DNA of 64,000 nt from an uncultured Collinsella sp. (GCA_902470815.1 CABRHS010000006.1:57240-121239); one strand, 5' to 3'. Numbered from the stretch's first letter, positions 50,855-60,433 are shown. Notes: generated by a model not told the origin, from the sequence alone. Made by a program: numbers and translations.

Positions 50855-51313
50855 ATGGCCACGAAATTTGAAGAGCTCGTCAACGGTATGGTGAACGTCG
50901 GCTTTGGCGCCGCCGCCGTGACGGCGGAGCGCGGGAAGGTGATCCTGGACGGCCTGAACGCCCGGGGTGAGGAGGTCCTGCGCGACCTGAACTCCCGCGG
51001 GGAGCAGGTGCGCCATGACCGCCAGACCCCCGACTTCGCGCGTTCCATGTCGGATATCTTCGAGGAGGCGGGCGGAGCGTTCTCCGAGGTCACCGAGCGT
51101 CTGGGGGAGCAGGGCGCGACTGCCGCCGAGCGCATCCTCGACGAGCTGATCTTGGCCCGCGTGCGCCTGCTTACCAAGTCCGAGCGCGTGGCCTTCATGG
51201 CGCACGTCCGCGACCTGGTCGACTCCGTGGATGACGACACGGTGACGGTCGAGGTCGAGGATGCGGTCGTGGTCGACGCGGCCCCCGAGTCCGAAGAGGC
51301 CCAGGGCGAGTAA
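50855..51313 (+). CDS. Phasin-like / DUF helical protein preceding UbiB
   Basis: A 152-aa, mostly helical, charged protein without membrane helices. The N-terminal pattern FEELVNGMVNVGFGAAAVTAERGKVILDGLNARGEEV resembles phasin/PHA-granule-associated proteins and similar coiled-coil proteins. The C-terminus is very acidic (VEVEDAVVVDAAPESEEAQ). GAGGAGG lies 6 nt before the ATG. It is followed after 18 nt by an AarF/UbiB kinase gene; such phasin-like genes next to UbiB homologues may work together at membranes or lipid bodies. Function is unproven. Confidence 0.65.
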   Translation: MATKFEELVNGMVNVGFGAAAVTAERGKVILDGLNARGEEVLRDLNSRGEQVRHDRQTPDFARSMSDIFEEAGGAFSEVTERLGEQGATAAERILDELILARVRLLTKSERVAFMAHVRDLVDSVDDDTVTVEVEDAVVVDAAPESEEAQGE

Positions 51314-51331
51314 GAGGGCGTGCGAGACGAT

Positions 51332-53122
51332 ATGGCGAACGAGGCGGAACAGGTAAAGGCCGCGCGCGGGACGACTCCCGCCGGGGCGGGGGCCAAATCG
51401 CTGAGCCCCGAGGACACGGTCAATCTCGAGGGCGTCGAGGAGGCGCTCCGCACCTCATGGCGCACCCCGCGTGCCGTCGACCTGTTCCCCGAGGAGCCGG
51501 AGGCGATGGCCCCGTCGGAGGAGTTCAAGCTCACCTCGGAGGGCCGCCGCAAGCGCATAGGGGAGATATTCCAGATCGTCCGCAAGTACGAGGCGTGGCA
51601 TGACATCACGCCGCGTCGTCTTCGCTGTATGCTGGAGGACCTGGGCCCCATGTTCGTGAAGATGGGGCAGATTCTTGCCAACCGCTCGGAGATCCTGCCG
51701 CAGGAGTATTGCGACGAGCTGCGGCGGCTTCGCAGGGATGTGGAGCCGGTGCCCTTCGCGGTGGTGAACGAGTGCCTGGTCGCCGAGTACGGCCGCCCTC
51801 TCAACGAGATCTTCTCCCATATCGACCGCAAGCCCCTCGGCAGCGCCTCCCTGGCGCAGGTGCATCGCGCCACCCTGGTGTCGGGGGAAGACGTTGCAAT
51901 CAAGGTCCAGCGACCCGGTGCCCAGCAGGTCATGGCCCAGGACATCGACATCATGCGGTCGATCGTGCGGCATGCGTCGCGCTTTGTGAAAACTGACCAG
52001 TTCGTCGATCTCAAGGGCGTGGTCGAGGAGTTGTGGCAGTCGTTTCGCGAGGAGACGAACTTCCTCATGGAAGCGCGCAACCTCGATGATTTCCATCGCT
52101 TCCACGAGGGCTCTTCGGCCATATCGTGCCCCAAGTCATACCTGCCGTACTGCACCGAGCACATCGTGGTCATGGACTACGTGGACGGCATCTCCATAGC
52201 CGATCCGGCCGCCCTTGAGGAGGCGGGCTACGACCTCAAGAAGGTCGGCGCCTCCATCGTGGACGATTATGCCACCCAGGTGCTGGACGACGGATTTTTC
52301 CACGCCGACCCGCACGCCGGCAACATCATCGTCAAGAAGGGGGTCGTGTACTTCATCGACCTCGGAATGGTCGGGCGCATGTCCGGCCATGACCGGGGCA
52401 TCGTGAAGGACATGATCTACGCCGTCGCCTCCGGGGACGTTCCCAAGCTCAAGGACTCGCTCATGCGCTTCGCGGTGACGCGCGGCGACTCCTCCGAGCT
52501 CGACCACTCGGCGTTTCTCACGGACCTCGACTTCATCATCGCCGACTTCGCCGGTCTCGATTTGCGGGACCTCGATATCGGCGAGTTCCTCACCTCGCTC
52601 ATCAGCCTGGCGCGCAAGAACGACGTGGAGCTGCCGGCCGTGGTGACGATGTTCGCACGCGGCATGGTCACGCTCGAGGGGCTGCTCACCGAGTACATGC
52701 CCGACGTGAACATGATCGACATCATCACCGAGCACATCAGGCATGAGAAGAGCAGCTACGCGCGTGCTCGCGAGGCCGCCGAGGACCTCACGCACGCTTC
52801 CTACCGCGCCCTCAAGGGCCATCTGGAGATGGCCGAGCAACTGGGGCTGGCGTCGCGCATGCTCACGCGCGGCCAACTCAAGATGAACATGCAGGTGCTC
52901 GGCAGCGAGCAGGTGCTCCGCCATGTGGGTGGCATCGTGGACAGGCTCTCCATGGCGATCGTCATCGCCGGCCTGTTCATCGGGTCCTCGGTGGTGTATT
53001 ACGCCAAGATCGAGCCGGTCATCTTCGGCATCCCGGTCATCGGGTTCCTGGGGTACGCGAGCGCCCTGTTCTTGGCGCTCGGGCTGGGGCGCGAGATCTG
53101 GCGCAACGGCCATTCGAGGTAA
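51332..53122 (+). CDS. AarF/UbiB/ABC1-family atypical kinase
   Basis: A 596-aa protein kinase-like ATPase of the UbiB family. Features in order are the KxGQ motif (MFVKMGQILANR), the Ala-rich loop LGSASLAQVHRA, the ATP lysine in VAIKVQRPG, the catalytic FFHADPHAGN and metal-binding FIDLGMVG. Two C-terminal membrane helices anchor it. The family supports quinone synthesis or lipid handling in other organisms; no ubiquinone pathway is expected in a fermentative anaerobe. ATG 51332 is preferred; GTG 51320 is an in-frame alternative that adds four residues. Confidence 0.9.
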   Translation: MANEAEQVKAARGTTPAGAGAKSLSPEDTVNLEGVEEALRTSWRTPRAVDLFPEEPEAMAPSEEFKLTSEGRRKRIGEIFQIVRKYEAWHDITPRRLRCMLEDLGPMFVKMGQILANRSEILPQEYCDELRRLRRDVEPVPFAVVNECLVAEYGRPLNEIFSHIDRKPLGSASLAQVHRATLVSGEDVAIKVQRPGAQQVMAQDIDIMRSIVRHASRFVKTDQFVDLKGVVEELWQSFREETNFLMEARNLDDFHRFHEGSSAISCPKSYLPYCTEHIVVMDYVDGISIADPAALEEAGYDLKKVGASIVDDYATQVLDDGFFHADPHAGNIIVKKGVVYFIDLGMVGRMSGHDRGIVKDMIYAVASGDVPKLKDSLMRFAVTRGDSSELDHSAFLTDLDFIIADFAGLDLRDLDIGEFLTSLISLARKNDVELPAVVTMFARGMVTLEGLLTEYMPDVNMIDIITEHIRHEKSSYARAREAAEDLTHASYRALKGHLEMAEQLGLASRMLTRGQLKMNMQVLGSEQVLRHVGGIVDRLSMAIVIAGLFIGSSVVYYAKIEPVIFGIPVIGFLGYASALFLALGLGREIWRNGHSR

Positions 53123-53145
53123 CCCCGTCCCTTATCGACGGGCGA

Positions 53146-53982
53146 TTACCTCGGGCGCGCGCAGATGACCTCGGCATCGACGGTTATGCTCCTCAGAGAG
53201 CCAAGGTCGAGGACGTGCTCCTCGACGCCGAAGGAGACGGGGCTCATGCGCACCAGGTCGAGCGCATCCCCCGGGAATACGGTGGAGGTCGTGGACACGC
53301 GCGTGCGGCTTGTGACGCACATGTGGCGCATGAGGTGCTTGGCGACCCCGTGATCGGAGAACTCGGCATCCAAAAGGTGATTACCTGCGAGCTCGCGCAG
53401 CTCGCGCATGTGCTGAGGGGCGGGAATGACCTTGACGAGTAGCCCGTCCGGCTTGAGGAGGCGTTTGAACTCGTCGTAATTGGCGGGGGTGAACACATTG
53501 AGAATGACATCTGCCGTGGAGTCGGCAAGGGGCGTGTTCGCCAGGTCGGCCACGAGCCATCGCGTCGGCCCCCCGCCGCGAGCGGCGACGCGAATCGCGT
53601 CCTTGGAGATGTCGAGGCCCAGGATCGTCGCATGCGGAAGCGCTTGCGCGGCGTCCTTGGCGTAGGACCCCTCGCCGCATCCGGCATCGACGACGGTGGA
53701 CGCGGCCCCGAGATCTTCAAGGCGGCGCGTGACGGCCGCGCGGACCGCATCATAGTACCCGTGCTCCATGATGCGCTGACGACTCGCGAAGAAGGCCTCG
53801 TCGTATCCTTTGAGGGGCTTTTGATGCGGGATGAGGTTCAAGAAGCCCTTCGCCGATATTGCAAAATCATGGCCGCCGGAGCAGGCGACGGATGATTCGA
53901 GCGCGTGCATGCGGGCTCCGCACAGGGGGCAGCGAAGGAGCTCGGCGATCTCAAGGTGCTTTTGAACGCCTGGGCGCGCCAT
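53146..53982 (-). CDS. RlmA-type 23S rRNA (guanine-N1) methyltransferase
   Basis: A 278-aa SAM-dependent methyltransferase of the RlmA family, which modifies G745 or G748 of 23S rRNA (TlrB in Streptomyces affects tylosin resistance). The N-terminal zinc site is C18, C21, C34 and H38 (RCPLCG..ACSGGHDF). The SAM motif is VVDAGCGEGSYA, and the family motif IPHQKPLKGYDEAFFASRQ is present. From sequence one cannot decide between RlmA(I) and RlmA(II). It is 3 nt downstream of a GNAT gene and 23 nt from the convergent UbiB gene. Confidence 0.88.
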   Translation of the reverse strand: MARPGVQKHLEIAELLRCPLCGARMHALESSVACSGGHDFAISAKGFLNLIPHQKPLKGYDEAFFASRQRIMEHGYYDAVRAAVTRRLEDLGAASTVVDAGCGEGSYAKDAAQALPHATILGLDISKDAIRVAARGGGPTRWLVADLANTPLADSTADVILNVFTPANYDEFKRLLKPDGLLVKVIPAPQHMRELRELAGNHLLDAEFSDHGVAKHLMRHMCVTSRTRVSTTSTVFPGDALDLVRMSPVSFGVEEHVLDLGSLRSITVDAEVICARPR

Positions 53983-53985
53983 GGG

Positions 53986-54522
53986 CTAGAGCACCTTCTC
54001 GAATGCGATGCGCAGCGGGTCGACCTCGTCCTCGTAGGGGAGCGCTATGGTCCCGCAGCGGGTGTACCCGAGCTTCTCCACAAGGCCGCGCACGCGGATG
54101 TTGCGCTCGTGCGTATCGACGCGCACGCTCTCCATGCCGTGCTCGCGCGCGACGTCCTCGCCCATGAGAAACATCTTGGTCATGATGCCCTGTCGTGCCG
54201 CGCTGGCGCCGATCGCGCAGCGGTGGATCACGGCGTAGCGCGGGTCGCGCGAATCGGACGTCGTCAACCAGGACCCATCGATCGCATCGTAGGTGTCTTC
54301 TCCCGAGAAGGAGAGCGCCATGACGGCGAGCACGGTGCCGTCCTTGCCGACCGCGACGTACGATGCACCCTCGGCCATGTCGGCCTCGATGTCGACGCGA
54401 TTGGGGTATTCCCCCATCCACTGCGGGATGCTGAGCTCGGCCAAGGCGGCCTTGCCGTCGTTGAGCACGAGTTCGGCGGCGGCGACGTCGCCGGGAAGCG
54501 TCTGGCGGATTTCGAGTGACAT
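53986..54522 (-). CDS. GNAT-family N-acetyltransferase
   Basis: A 178-aa acetyltransferase. It contains the GNAT fold with the acetyl-CoA region IHRCAIGASAARQGIMTKMFLMGEDVAREHG (R/Q-x-x-G-x-x-like loop, with RQGIMTK) and the C-terminal GLVEKLGYTRCG. The insert WLTTSDSRDPRY is common in one subfamily of Firmicutes and Coriobacteria. The substrate is unknown. It sits between metG and the rlmA-type gene on the same strand, with short gaps, so the three may be one transcript. Confidence 0.85.
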   Translation of the reverse strand: MSLEIRQTLPGDVAAAELVLNDGKAALAELSIPQWMGEYPNRVDIEADMAEGASYVAVGKDGTVLAVMALSFSGEDTYDAIDGSWLTTSDSRDPRYAVIHRCAIGASAARQGIMTKMFLMGEDVAREHGMESVRVDTHERNIRVRGLVEKLGYTRCGTIALPYEDEVDPLRIAFEKVL

Positions 54523-54572
54523 GCGAGGCCTTTCGGACAGGGGGGCGAGACGGTCGGCGATCCGTCAATCGA

Positions 54573-56729
54573 TCAGTACTGGCTCGGGTGCTTCGCGAAG
54601 AAATCGAAGCGCGGCGGCAGCTCCTTGACGGCGTGCGCGCCGGGCTGCTCTCCCAGCTCGATGACGAGCTCGTCGTTCGTCTTGAAGATGTTCTCCCACG
54701 AGAAGAAGGCGACGGGGTCGATGGCGAAGTGCTCGCAGATCAGCTCGCAGCCGGTGGGCACGATGCCGTGCATGAGGACGGTGGCCGCGCGCAGCTCGTG
54801 GAAGGCGTCCACGAGCGCCTGCTGCATGAGGGCGTCATCGCCGGAGTTTTTGGCGGCCTTGGAGGCGTCGCTCCAGCGCTTGTTGGCGGCGCGCAGGAAC
54901 TCGTCGCACACGCCGAGGGCGTGGTGCAGCTCGAAGGCGTGCATGGCCTGCTCAAATGCGATGGCCGCCTGCTCGGCTGCGTCGCGCGCGGCCTTGGAAG
55001 GCTCGCCCGCGGGAATGCACCCGGTGCGGTAGGCGGCCTCGTCGCCCTCCTTGACGGCCACGCCGTAGAAGGCCGAGCGGGCCAAGCGGTTGAAGACGCC
55101 TGTGAGCAGCGCGCCCTCCTTGAGGGCGGGGTCGATCACGCGCTTGTCGTCGCGGGCGAGGATGGGGTTGCCGTCCTTGTCCTTACCGGTCTCACGCAGG
55201 TCGAAGGCCTTCGGGGAGAAGCTGACGGGCTTCTCGCCCAGGCCGAGCGACAGCCAGTGCGCGCGCAGCTGCTCGGGGGTGTAGTGCTCGAGCATCTCAT
55301 GCGCCAGCGGCGGGGGAGTCTGGGAACTGGAGCTCGCCTTCTTGCCCATGTACAGGATGTGGTAGTTGGCGGCAACGCAGGACTGCCGCATGTTCCAGTC
55401 GAGCGCCTCCCACATGCCGGACTGCGCGATGCAGTAGAAGTAGATGTTGTCCTGGCCGATGAACTGATAGGCGCGCGCGTCATCGCTGGCCCACCAGTCG
55501 CGCCAGTCCAGGCTGGCGTGCGTGTACGCGGGCTCGTCCATGATCATGGCCGGTGTCTCGCCCACGAGCTCGGCGTCGGCGACGGCGCATTCGGCGAGGT
55601 CGGAGGGGTCCACGCCCGCGGCCTCGAGTTTTGCGGCGTCGCGGGCGAGCACGGCGCGGGTGAAGCTGATGGGCGCCCACAGGCTCTCGGGCCAGACCCA
55701 GGCCGTGAGGTCGCGGCAGCCCTCGACCTCGGGCAGGGGCACGCCCCACTCGACGTTGCCCGAGATGCGGAACGGCACGAGTGCCTTGCCGGAGCGGAAG
55801 CGCACGCCGGCGCGGTTGAGGACCTCGTGGGCTTCGTCGCGCTCGCGCCAGGTGGGGAAGGTCACCGTGAAGGAGCCCTTGTTGCCCTCGGCCTCGATGA
55901 CCTCGTGGGTGGGCAGCTCACCGCGCACGGCCTCGAACTCGTCGCGGAACTTGACCTGGATGAATAGGCGCGGGGCGTCGAGCCACTCCTGCATGGTCTT
56001 GGACACCACGGATCGCACGGTGGGATCTGCGGCCAGGCGCTCGGTGTGCTCGCGCATGTACTCGGTGTAGGAGGGCAGGTCGAAGTACAGGTTGTCAACC
56101 GGCACGAGCTCGGGCGTCTCGCCGGTGAGCGCGCTCTTGGGGGCGATGAGCTCCTCGGGCTCGAACTGATGGCCCAGGTCGCACTCGTCGGCGTAGGCCT
56201 TCTCGGACTTGCAACCCTGGATGGGGCAGCGGCCGAGAACCTGGCGGCCGTTCAGGAACTGGCCCGCGGACGGATCGTAGAACTGCTTGGTGGTGAGCTT
56301 GGTGAGCCTGCCCTGCTCGTGCAGGCGCTCGACGATCTGGGCGGTCATGCGCTCATGGATGTGCACGGCGGGCTCGAGCGCGCTGCCGGCGTACAGGTCG
56401 CAGGACACGCCGAAGCTCGCGAGGTCGCTCTCCTGGCTGTCGTGGTTCTCGCGCACGTAGTCGGAGATGTGCTTGGCGTAGCCGTCCGCCTCGCGGCGCT
56501 TGCGGTACCCCTCCATGATGGGGGAGCCGTAGCAGTCGGTGCCGGAGACGAAGATCACGTTCTCGCGGCCCAGGCGGTCGCGCAGGAAGCGCGCGTAGAA
56601 GTCGGCAGGGACGAAGACGCCGCCCACGTGACCGAAGTGCAGGCCCTTGTTGCCGTAGGGCATGCCGGCGGTGACGACGGCGCGGCGGGGCCAGCTGGGG
56701 CGGTCGGCACGGGTGAGCTGAGCTGTCAT
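54573..56729 (-). CDS. metG: Methionyl-tRNA synthetase with atypical KMSKS loop
   Basis: A 718-aa class I aminoacyl-tRNA synthetase of the MetG type. The HIGH motif is HFGH (residues 31-34, in NKGLHFGHVGG). A zinc knuckle is visible as GRCPIQGC..DECDLGH. In place of KMSKS the sequence reads GKKASSSSQ (about 463), with a Ser-rich loop. The anticodon-binding helical domain follows and there is no C-terminal EMAP/Trbp111 domain. Methionine specificity is the most likely, but the N-terminal VTAGMPYGNKG and the altered loop differ from ordinary MetRS. Start ATG 56729 has AAGGAT upstream. No T-box leader was seen. Confidence 0.8.
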   Translation of the reverse strand: MTAQLTRADRPSWPRRAVVTAGMPYGNKGLHFGHVGGVFVPADFYARFLRDRLGRENVIFVSGTDCYGSPIMEGYRKRREADGYAKHISDYVRENHDSQESDLASFGVSCDLYAGSALEPAVHIHERMTAQIVERLHEQGRLTKLTTKQFYDPSAGQFLNGRQVLGRCPIQGCKSEKAYADECDLGHQFEPEELIAPKSALTGETPELVPVDNLYFDLPSYTEYMREHTERLAADPTVRSVVSKTMQEWLDAPRLFIQVKFRDEFEAVRGELPTHEVIEAEGNKGSFTVTFPTWRERDEAHEVLNRAGVRFRSGKALVPFRISGNVEWGVPLPEVEGCRDLTAWVWPESLWAPISFTRAVLARDAAKLEAAGVDPSDLAECAVADAELVGETPAMIMDEPAYTHASLDWRDWWASDDARAYQFIGQDNIYFYCIAQSGMWEALDWNMRQSCVAANYHILYMGKKASSSSQTPPPLAHEMLEHYTPEQLRAHWLSLGLGEKPVSFSPKAFDLRETGKDKDGNPILARDDKRVIDPALKEGALLTGVFNRLARSAFYGVAVKEGDEAAYRTGCIPAGEPSKAARDAAEQAAIAFEQAMHAFELHHALGVCDEFLRAANKRWSDASKAAKNSGDDALMQQALVDAFHELRAATVLMHGIVPTGCELICEHFAIDPVAFFSWENIFKTNDELVIELGEQPGAHAVKELPPRFDFFAKHPSQY

Positions 56730-56897
56730 GGCGTATCCTTCTTTCGGCTGGTTCCAGTCGGTGGTGCTTGTGCGTGGTCGGGACGGTGCGCATCGCGTCT
56801 CGCATGGCCCATTGCCCGAATGTAACCTCACATTATCGCACAGGTGTCCGCCCGAGGCGCTACACTTGGGTACATGAGAAAAATAGGGGACATACAC

Positions 56898-57548
56898 GTG
56901 TTTGAGGACGAGGCCTTCCTGCGCTTCATGCGCAGGGCCTCGGCTGCCGTCGCGCTCGCGGGCCTTGGCGCCGCGGCGCTCTGGGGGCTCGCCATGGTCG
57001 CGTTGCGTGACGTCCTCGGGGCGCCCGTCGTGCCGTTCGAGCTCGGTGCCGTGCTCGGCTCGCTGGGCAACCGCATCATGGGCTCCGAAGGGGGCCAGGG
57101 GTTCAAGATATGGTGGTGGATCCTGCTCGCGGTGGTCCCGATCGCCTCGCTCGGCGCGCATGAGCTTGTGCACGCCTTCTTCTTCAAGCAGTACGCTCCC
57201 CCGGGGACGCGCGTGTCGTTCGGCTCGAACGCGGGTATGGGAATGCTCTACGCGAGCGCGGAGGGCGTGCTGTACACGCGCGGCCAGTACCTGGTCATCG
57301 CTCTCGCGCCGAGCATCGTGGTGTCGCTGCTGATCATCGCGTTGGGCATGGGCCTCAGGTGGCCCCTGTGGACGTTCATCGTGGCGACCGCGCATCTCGT
57401 GGGGTGCACGGGGGACTGGGGCTACGTCCGCGCGATTGTGGCGGATCCGGCCATCGCGTGGTGCGAGGACACATCGTACGGCGTGGCCTTCTTCGGGGAG
57501 GACCGCCCCGGGGGTTTCACCGTCGTCGAGGGAGGGCGCCGTTCATGA
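56898..57548 (+). CDS. DUF3267 membrane zinc metallopeptidase-like protein
   Basis: A 216-aa membrane protein with four hydrophobic segments. A zincin-type HELVH motif (residues 88-92) lies at the end of the second helix, and a later Asp in TGDWGY may be the third ligand, as in DUF3267 'putative zincin peptidase' proteins. GTG 56898 has AGGGGA 9 nt upstream; ATG 56874 has no ribosome site, although TACACT at 56862 would make a promoter for either. Its stop overlaps the queH start by 4 nt. The substrate is unknown. Confidence 0.82.
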   Translation: MFEDEAFLRFMRRASAAVALAGLGAAALWGLAMVALRDVLGAPVVPFELGAVLGSLGNRIMGSEGGQGFKIWWWILLAVVPIASLGAHELVHAFFFKQYAPPGTRVSFGSNAGMGMLYASAEGVLYTRGQYLVIALAPSIVVSLLIIALGMGLRWPLWTFIVATAHLVGCTGDWGYVRAIVADPAIAWCEDTSYGVAFFGEDRPGGFTVVEGGRRS

Positions 57549-58141
57549 CCGGGTTGTTGCTGCATGCGTGTTGCGCGCCGTGCTCGCTCGAGCCGGTGCG
57601 CCTGCTCGTCGAGGAGGGCTTTGAGCCCACGATCTGCTGGACGAACCCGAACATTCAGCCACTGGTCGAGCATGACACGCGGCTCGATGAGCTTCGCCGC
57701 TGGACCGCGGAGAACGGCATCCCGCTCATCGAGGCCGGTGACGACCGTGCCCGTTGGGACGCCTCCGTCGCCCGCTTTGCCGCCGATCGCGCGCGTCGCT
57801 GCCGCGCGTGCTACGCCCTGCGCCTCGCGGAGGCATGTCGGGTGGCCGAGCGCGAAGGCTTCTCGCATATTGCCACCACGCTCGCCGTCTCACCCTATCA
57901 GCTGTTCGACACATGCAACGATGTGCTGGAAAAGCTTGCCGCGGCACACGGCCTCACCCCGGTGATCCGCGATTTCCGCCCCTGGTACCCCCAGGCCACG
58001 CGGCGCTCCCGCGAATTGGGTATGTACAGGCAGAACTATTGCGGTTGCCGCTTCTCGGCCGCCGAGGCCGCCCTCGATCGCGCCCGCCTGCGCGATGAGC
58101 GAAAAGCGCAGAAGGCGCGCCGCGCTGCATCCCAGGGATAG
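57545..58141 (+). CDS. queH: Epoxyqueuosine reductase QueH
   Basis: Reduces epoxyqueuosine to queuosine in tRNA, the non-cobalamin alternative to QueG. The 198-aa protein is a DUF208 member with the conserved cysteines in HACCAPCS (C9, C10, C13), RCRACY and YCGC, which hold an iron-sulfur cluster and a second metal. The family's IRDFRPWYPQATRRSRELGMYRQNYCGC ending is intact. The queA gene 89 nt downstream performs the preceding step, so the two last steps of queuosine synthesis are adjacent. Confidence 0.95.
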   Translation: MTGLLLHACCAPCSLEPVRLLVEEGFEPTICWTNPNIQPLVEHDTRLDELRRWTAENGIPLIEAGDDRARWDASVARFAADRARRCRACYALRLAEACRVAEREGFSHIATTLAVSPYQLFDTCNDVLEKLAAAHGLTPVIRDFRPWYPQATRRSRELGMYRQNYCGCRFSAAEAALDRARLRDERKAQKARRAASQG

Positions 58142-58230
58142 GGCCCGCTGAGCTGCGTTATCATGGACGGCTGTTCGACAACTCGACTGCTCGGCTTTGG
58201 CCACGCGGCGCTCATATGAAAGGCGACTCC

Positions 58231-59457
58231 ATGCGCACCGATGATTTCGATTACAACCTTCCCGACGAGCTGATCGCCCAGGCCCCCGCCGAGCCGCGCG
58301 ACTCCTGCCGTCTGTTGGTGCTCAACCGCGAGCTCGAGGGCGGCGCGCCCCGCGCGGGCGATGCCGTGGCGCTCGAGCACGGCGGCTCCGTGGAGCATCG
58401 CCACTTCTACGACATCCTCGATTACCTGGAGCCCGGGGACCTGCTGGTGGCCAACCAGACGCGCGTCATGCCCGCGCGCCTGATCGGCAAGAAGCCCACG
58501 GGCGGTGTGGCCGAGACGCTGCTGCTTCGTCGCCGCGAGGACATCGATCCGCTCGGCCATGTGTGGGAGTGCCTGGTGAACCCCGGCAAGCGCCTCAAGC
58601 CGGGCAACGTGGTGGAGTACCGCGCCGGTGGCCTGCTCGCCCCCGAGGGCTCACCCGTGGTGCTCAAAGCCGAGATCATCGATTTCGTGGATGACTCCAA
58701 GGGCGGGCGCCTGGTGCGATTCGAGCCCGTGGGCGTGAACGAGCAGGGGGTTGAGCGCACGCTGGATGAGGCGATTCACGCCGCGGGCCACGTGCCGCTG
58801 CCGCCCTACATCACCAGCTATGAGGGCGATCCCGAGAAGTACCAGACCGTGTACGCCATGAGCGAGGAGCACTCCGCTGCCGCGCCCACTGCGGGCCTGC
58901 ATTTCACGCAGGAGCTCATCCAGCGCATCAAAGACAAGGGCTGCCGCTGGGCGGCCGTCGAGCTCGAGGTGGGCATCGACACGTTCCGCCTTGTGGAGGA
59001 GGACGATCCCACCGAGCACGTCATGCACACCGAGCGCTACCATGTGCCCGCCGAGGTCGTGGAGGCCGTGCACGCCACCAAGGCCGCCGGTCACCGCGTG
59101 ATCGCTGTGGGCACCACCGCGGTGCGCTCGCTCGAGAGCGCGTGGGACGCCGCGGCGCCCGCGAGCGCCCCCGCCGTCACGGCGCGCGGCTTCGAGGGCC
59201 GCGCGGACGGCGCCGACGTGTGCGGCACCGGCGACATCACGGTGCGCGAGGACGCCACCACCAATCTGTACCTCATGCCGGGCTCGACGTTCCACGTGGT
59301 GGATGCGCTCATCACGAACTTCCACGTGCCACGCTCCACGCTCATGATGCTCGTCTCGGCCCTTGCCACGCGCGATCAGGTCATCGATGCTTACGAGGAG
59401 GCCGTGCGCGAGAAGTATCGCTTCTTCAGCTTTGGCGATGCGATGCTCATCGAGTAG
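58231..59457 (+). CDS. queA: S-adenosylmethionine:tRNA ribosyltransferase-isomerase QueA
   Basis: Transfers and isomerises the ribosyl part of SAM onto preQ1 in tRNA, forming epoxyqueuosine. The 408-aa protein has DYNLPDELIAQ, the LVANQTRVMPARL segment, SAAAPTAGLHFT and the C-terminal NLYLMPGSTFHVVDALITNFHVPRSTLMMLVSA signature. There are two low-conservation inserts (about 28-45 and 300-325), making it longer than usual (about 345 aa). ATG 58231 has GAAAGG 8 nt upstream. It is convergent with the XRE gene 2 nt away. Confidence 0.95.
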   Translation: MRTDDFDYNLPDELIAQAPAEPRDSCRLLVLNRELEGGAPRAGDAVALEHGGSVEHRHFYDILDYLEPGDLLVANQTRVMPARLIGKKPTGGVAETLLLRRREDIDPLGHVWECLVNPGKRLKPGNVVEYRAGGLLAPEGSPVVLKAEIIDFVDDSKGGRLVRFEPVGVNEQGVERTLDEAIHAAGHVPLPPYITSYEGDPEKYQTVYAMSEEHSAAAPTAGLHFTQELIQRIKDKGCRWAAVELEVGIDTFRLVEEDDPTEHVMHTERYHVPAEVVEAVHATKAAGHRVIAVGTTAVRSLESAWDAAAPASAPAVTARGFEGRADGADVCGTGDITVREDATTNLYLMPGSTFHVVDALITNFHVPRSTLMMLVSALATRDQVIDAYEEAVREKYRFFSFGDAMLIE

Positions 59458-59459
59458 CG

Positions 59460-60158
59460 TTACGCCTTGCGCTCCCGCTTTGGCGTCACATACCATTCGA
59501 GCAAGATTTCCATGGCGATCCATGCCGCGAGGTACCCGATGGTTCCCCAAGGGGAATCACTGATGTTGCAGACGAAGTCGAGGGCGAACCAGAACAGCAC
59601 GCCGAGCACGATGGTCATGGCGAAGTAGTGGCGCATGAGGAACGCCTTGAGGGTTCCCTCCGGCGCGCGGTCCGCCGATCCCTTCTTGATCGTTCCCGAC
59701 ATGTATGCGCCGATTTCCTGGTCGTTGCCCAGGTGATGCTTGTGGGTGAGCATGCCGATCCGAATTATGATCGCGAGGGTGACGATACCGAAGGCGAGGT
59801 AGGTCAGGAGCCGCCAGTGGCCCGAAGTCTCTGTGCTCTGCAGGATCTGCTCGACGGGCAGAAACAGGATCGCGACCGCAGCCACGCCCGCCCAGAGCAT
59901 CTGCAGCTCCTTGCGGTCCGCCGATACGCGACGTGTGGCGGTCAGCTTCTCATCGGGATCGGCCAGGTCCTCGAGCGCGATGTCGAAGATGCTCGCGAGG
60001 GACGCAAGCGATTGGATGTCCGGAAGGGTCTTGCCGTTTTCCCATGAGGAGATGGTCTGTCGCGATACGAAGCATGCGCGCGCAAGTTCTTCCTGTGACA
60101 TGGAGAGTGCCTCGCGGTGGGCGCGGATGCGCGGGCCGACCCCTGTGCTCTCGTTCAT
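59460..60158 (-). CDS. Membrane-anchored XRE-family regulator
   Basis: A 232-aa protein with an N-terminal XRE helix-turn-helix (about 8-62: MSQEELARACFVSRQTISSWENGKTLP) and a C-terminal part with four predicted membrane helices (about 86-225). The two are joined by a charged linker. This layout suggests a one-component sensor of membrane state or of a small ligand, but no partner gene is adjacent. Its 5' region (60159-60240) should contain its own promoter and operator. Confidence 0.85.
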   Translation of the reverse strand: MNESTGVGPRIRAHREALSMSQEELARACFVSRQTISSWENGKTLPDIQSLASLASIFDIALEDLADPDEKLTATRRVSADRKELQMLWAGVAAVAILFLPVEQILQSTETSGHWRLLTYLAFGIVTLAIIIRIGMLTHKHHLGNDQEIGAYMSGTIKKGSADRAPEGTLKAFLMRHYFAMTIVLGVLFWFALDFVCNISDSPWGTIGYLAAWIAMEILLEWYVTPKRERKA

Positions 60159-60433
60159 GATGCCTCCTTGTCGTCGATCTCTTCGATCGTATCCTCATGA
60201 TAGGCAAGGGGCTCCACGGTGTCCGTCAAAAGTGCTTTACATGGCGATCGAGGTTGGGTTCAGGCGGTGGCATGGCCGGGGGGGCGTGTCTGCCTGGACG
60301 CCGTTCACGGCATGGATCTGGCCGTCTGCCGGTGATTGGCATGTGAAATGCAAGACCACCGGATATCGGGGCATAAGCGGGATGTACCAAAGGAGTCGCA
60401 ACGTCACCGCGACCGAGGCAGGAGGTGTATCCG

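Noticed and set aside
56730..56897. T-box leader for metG
   Set aside because: No T-box consensus and too short an upstream region.
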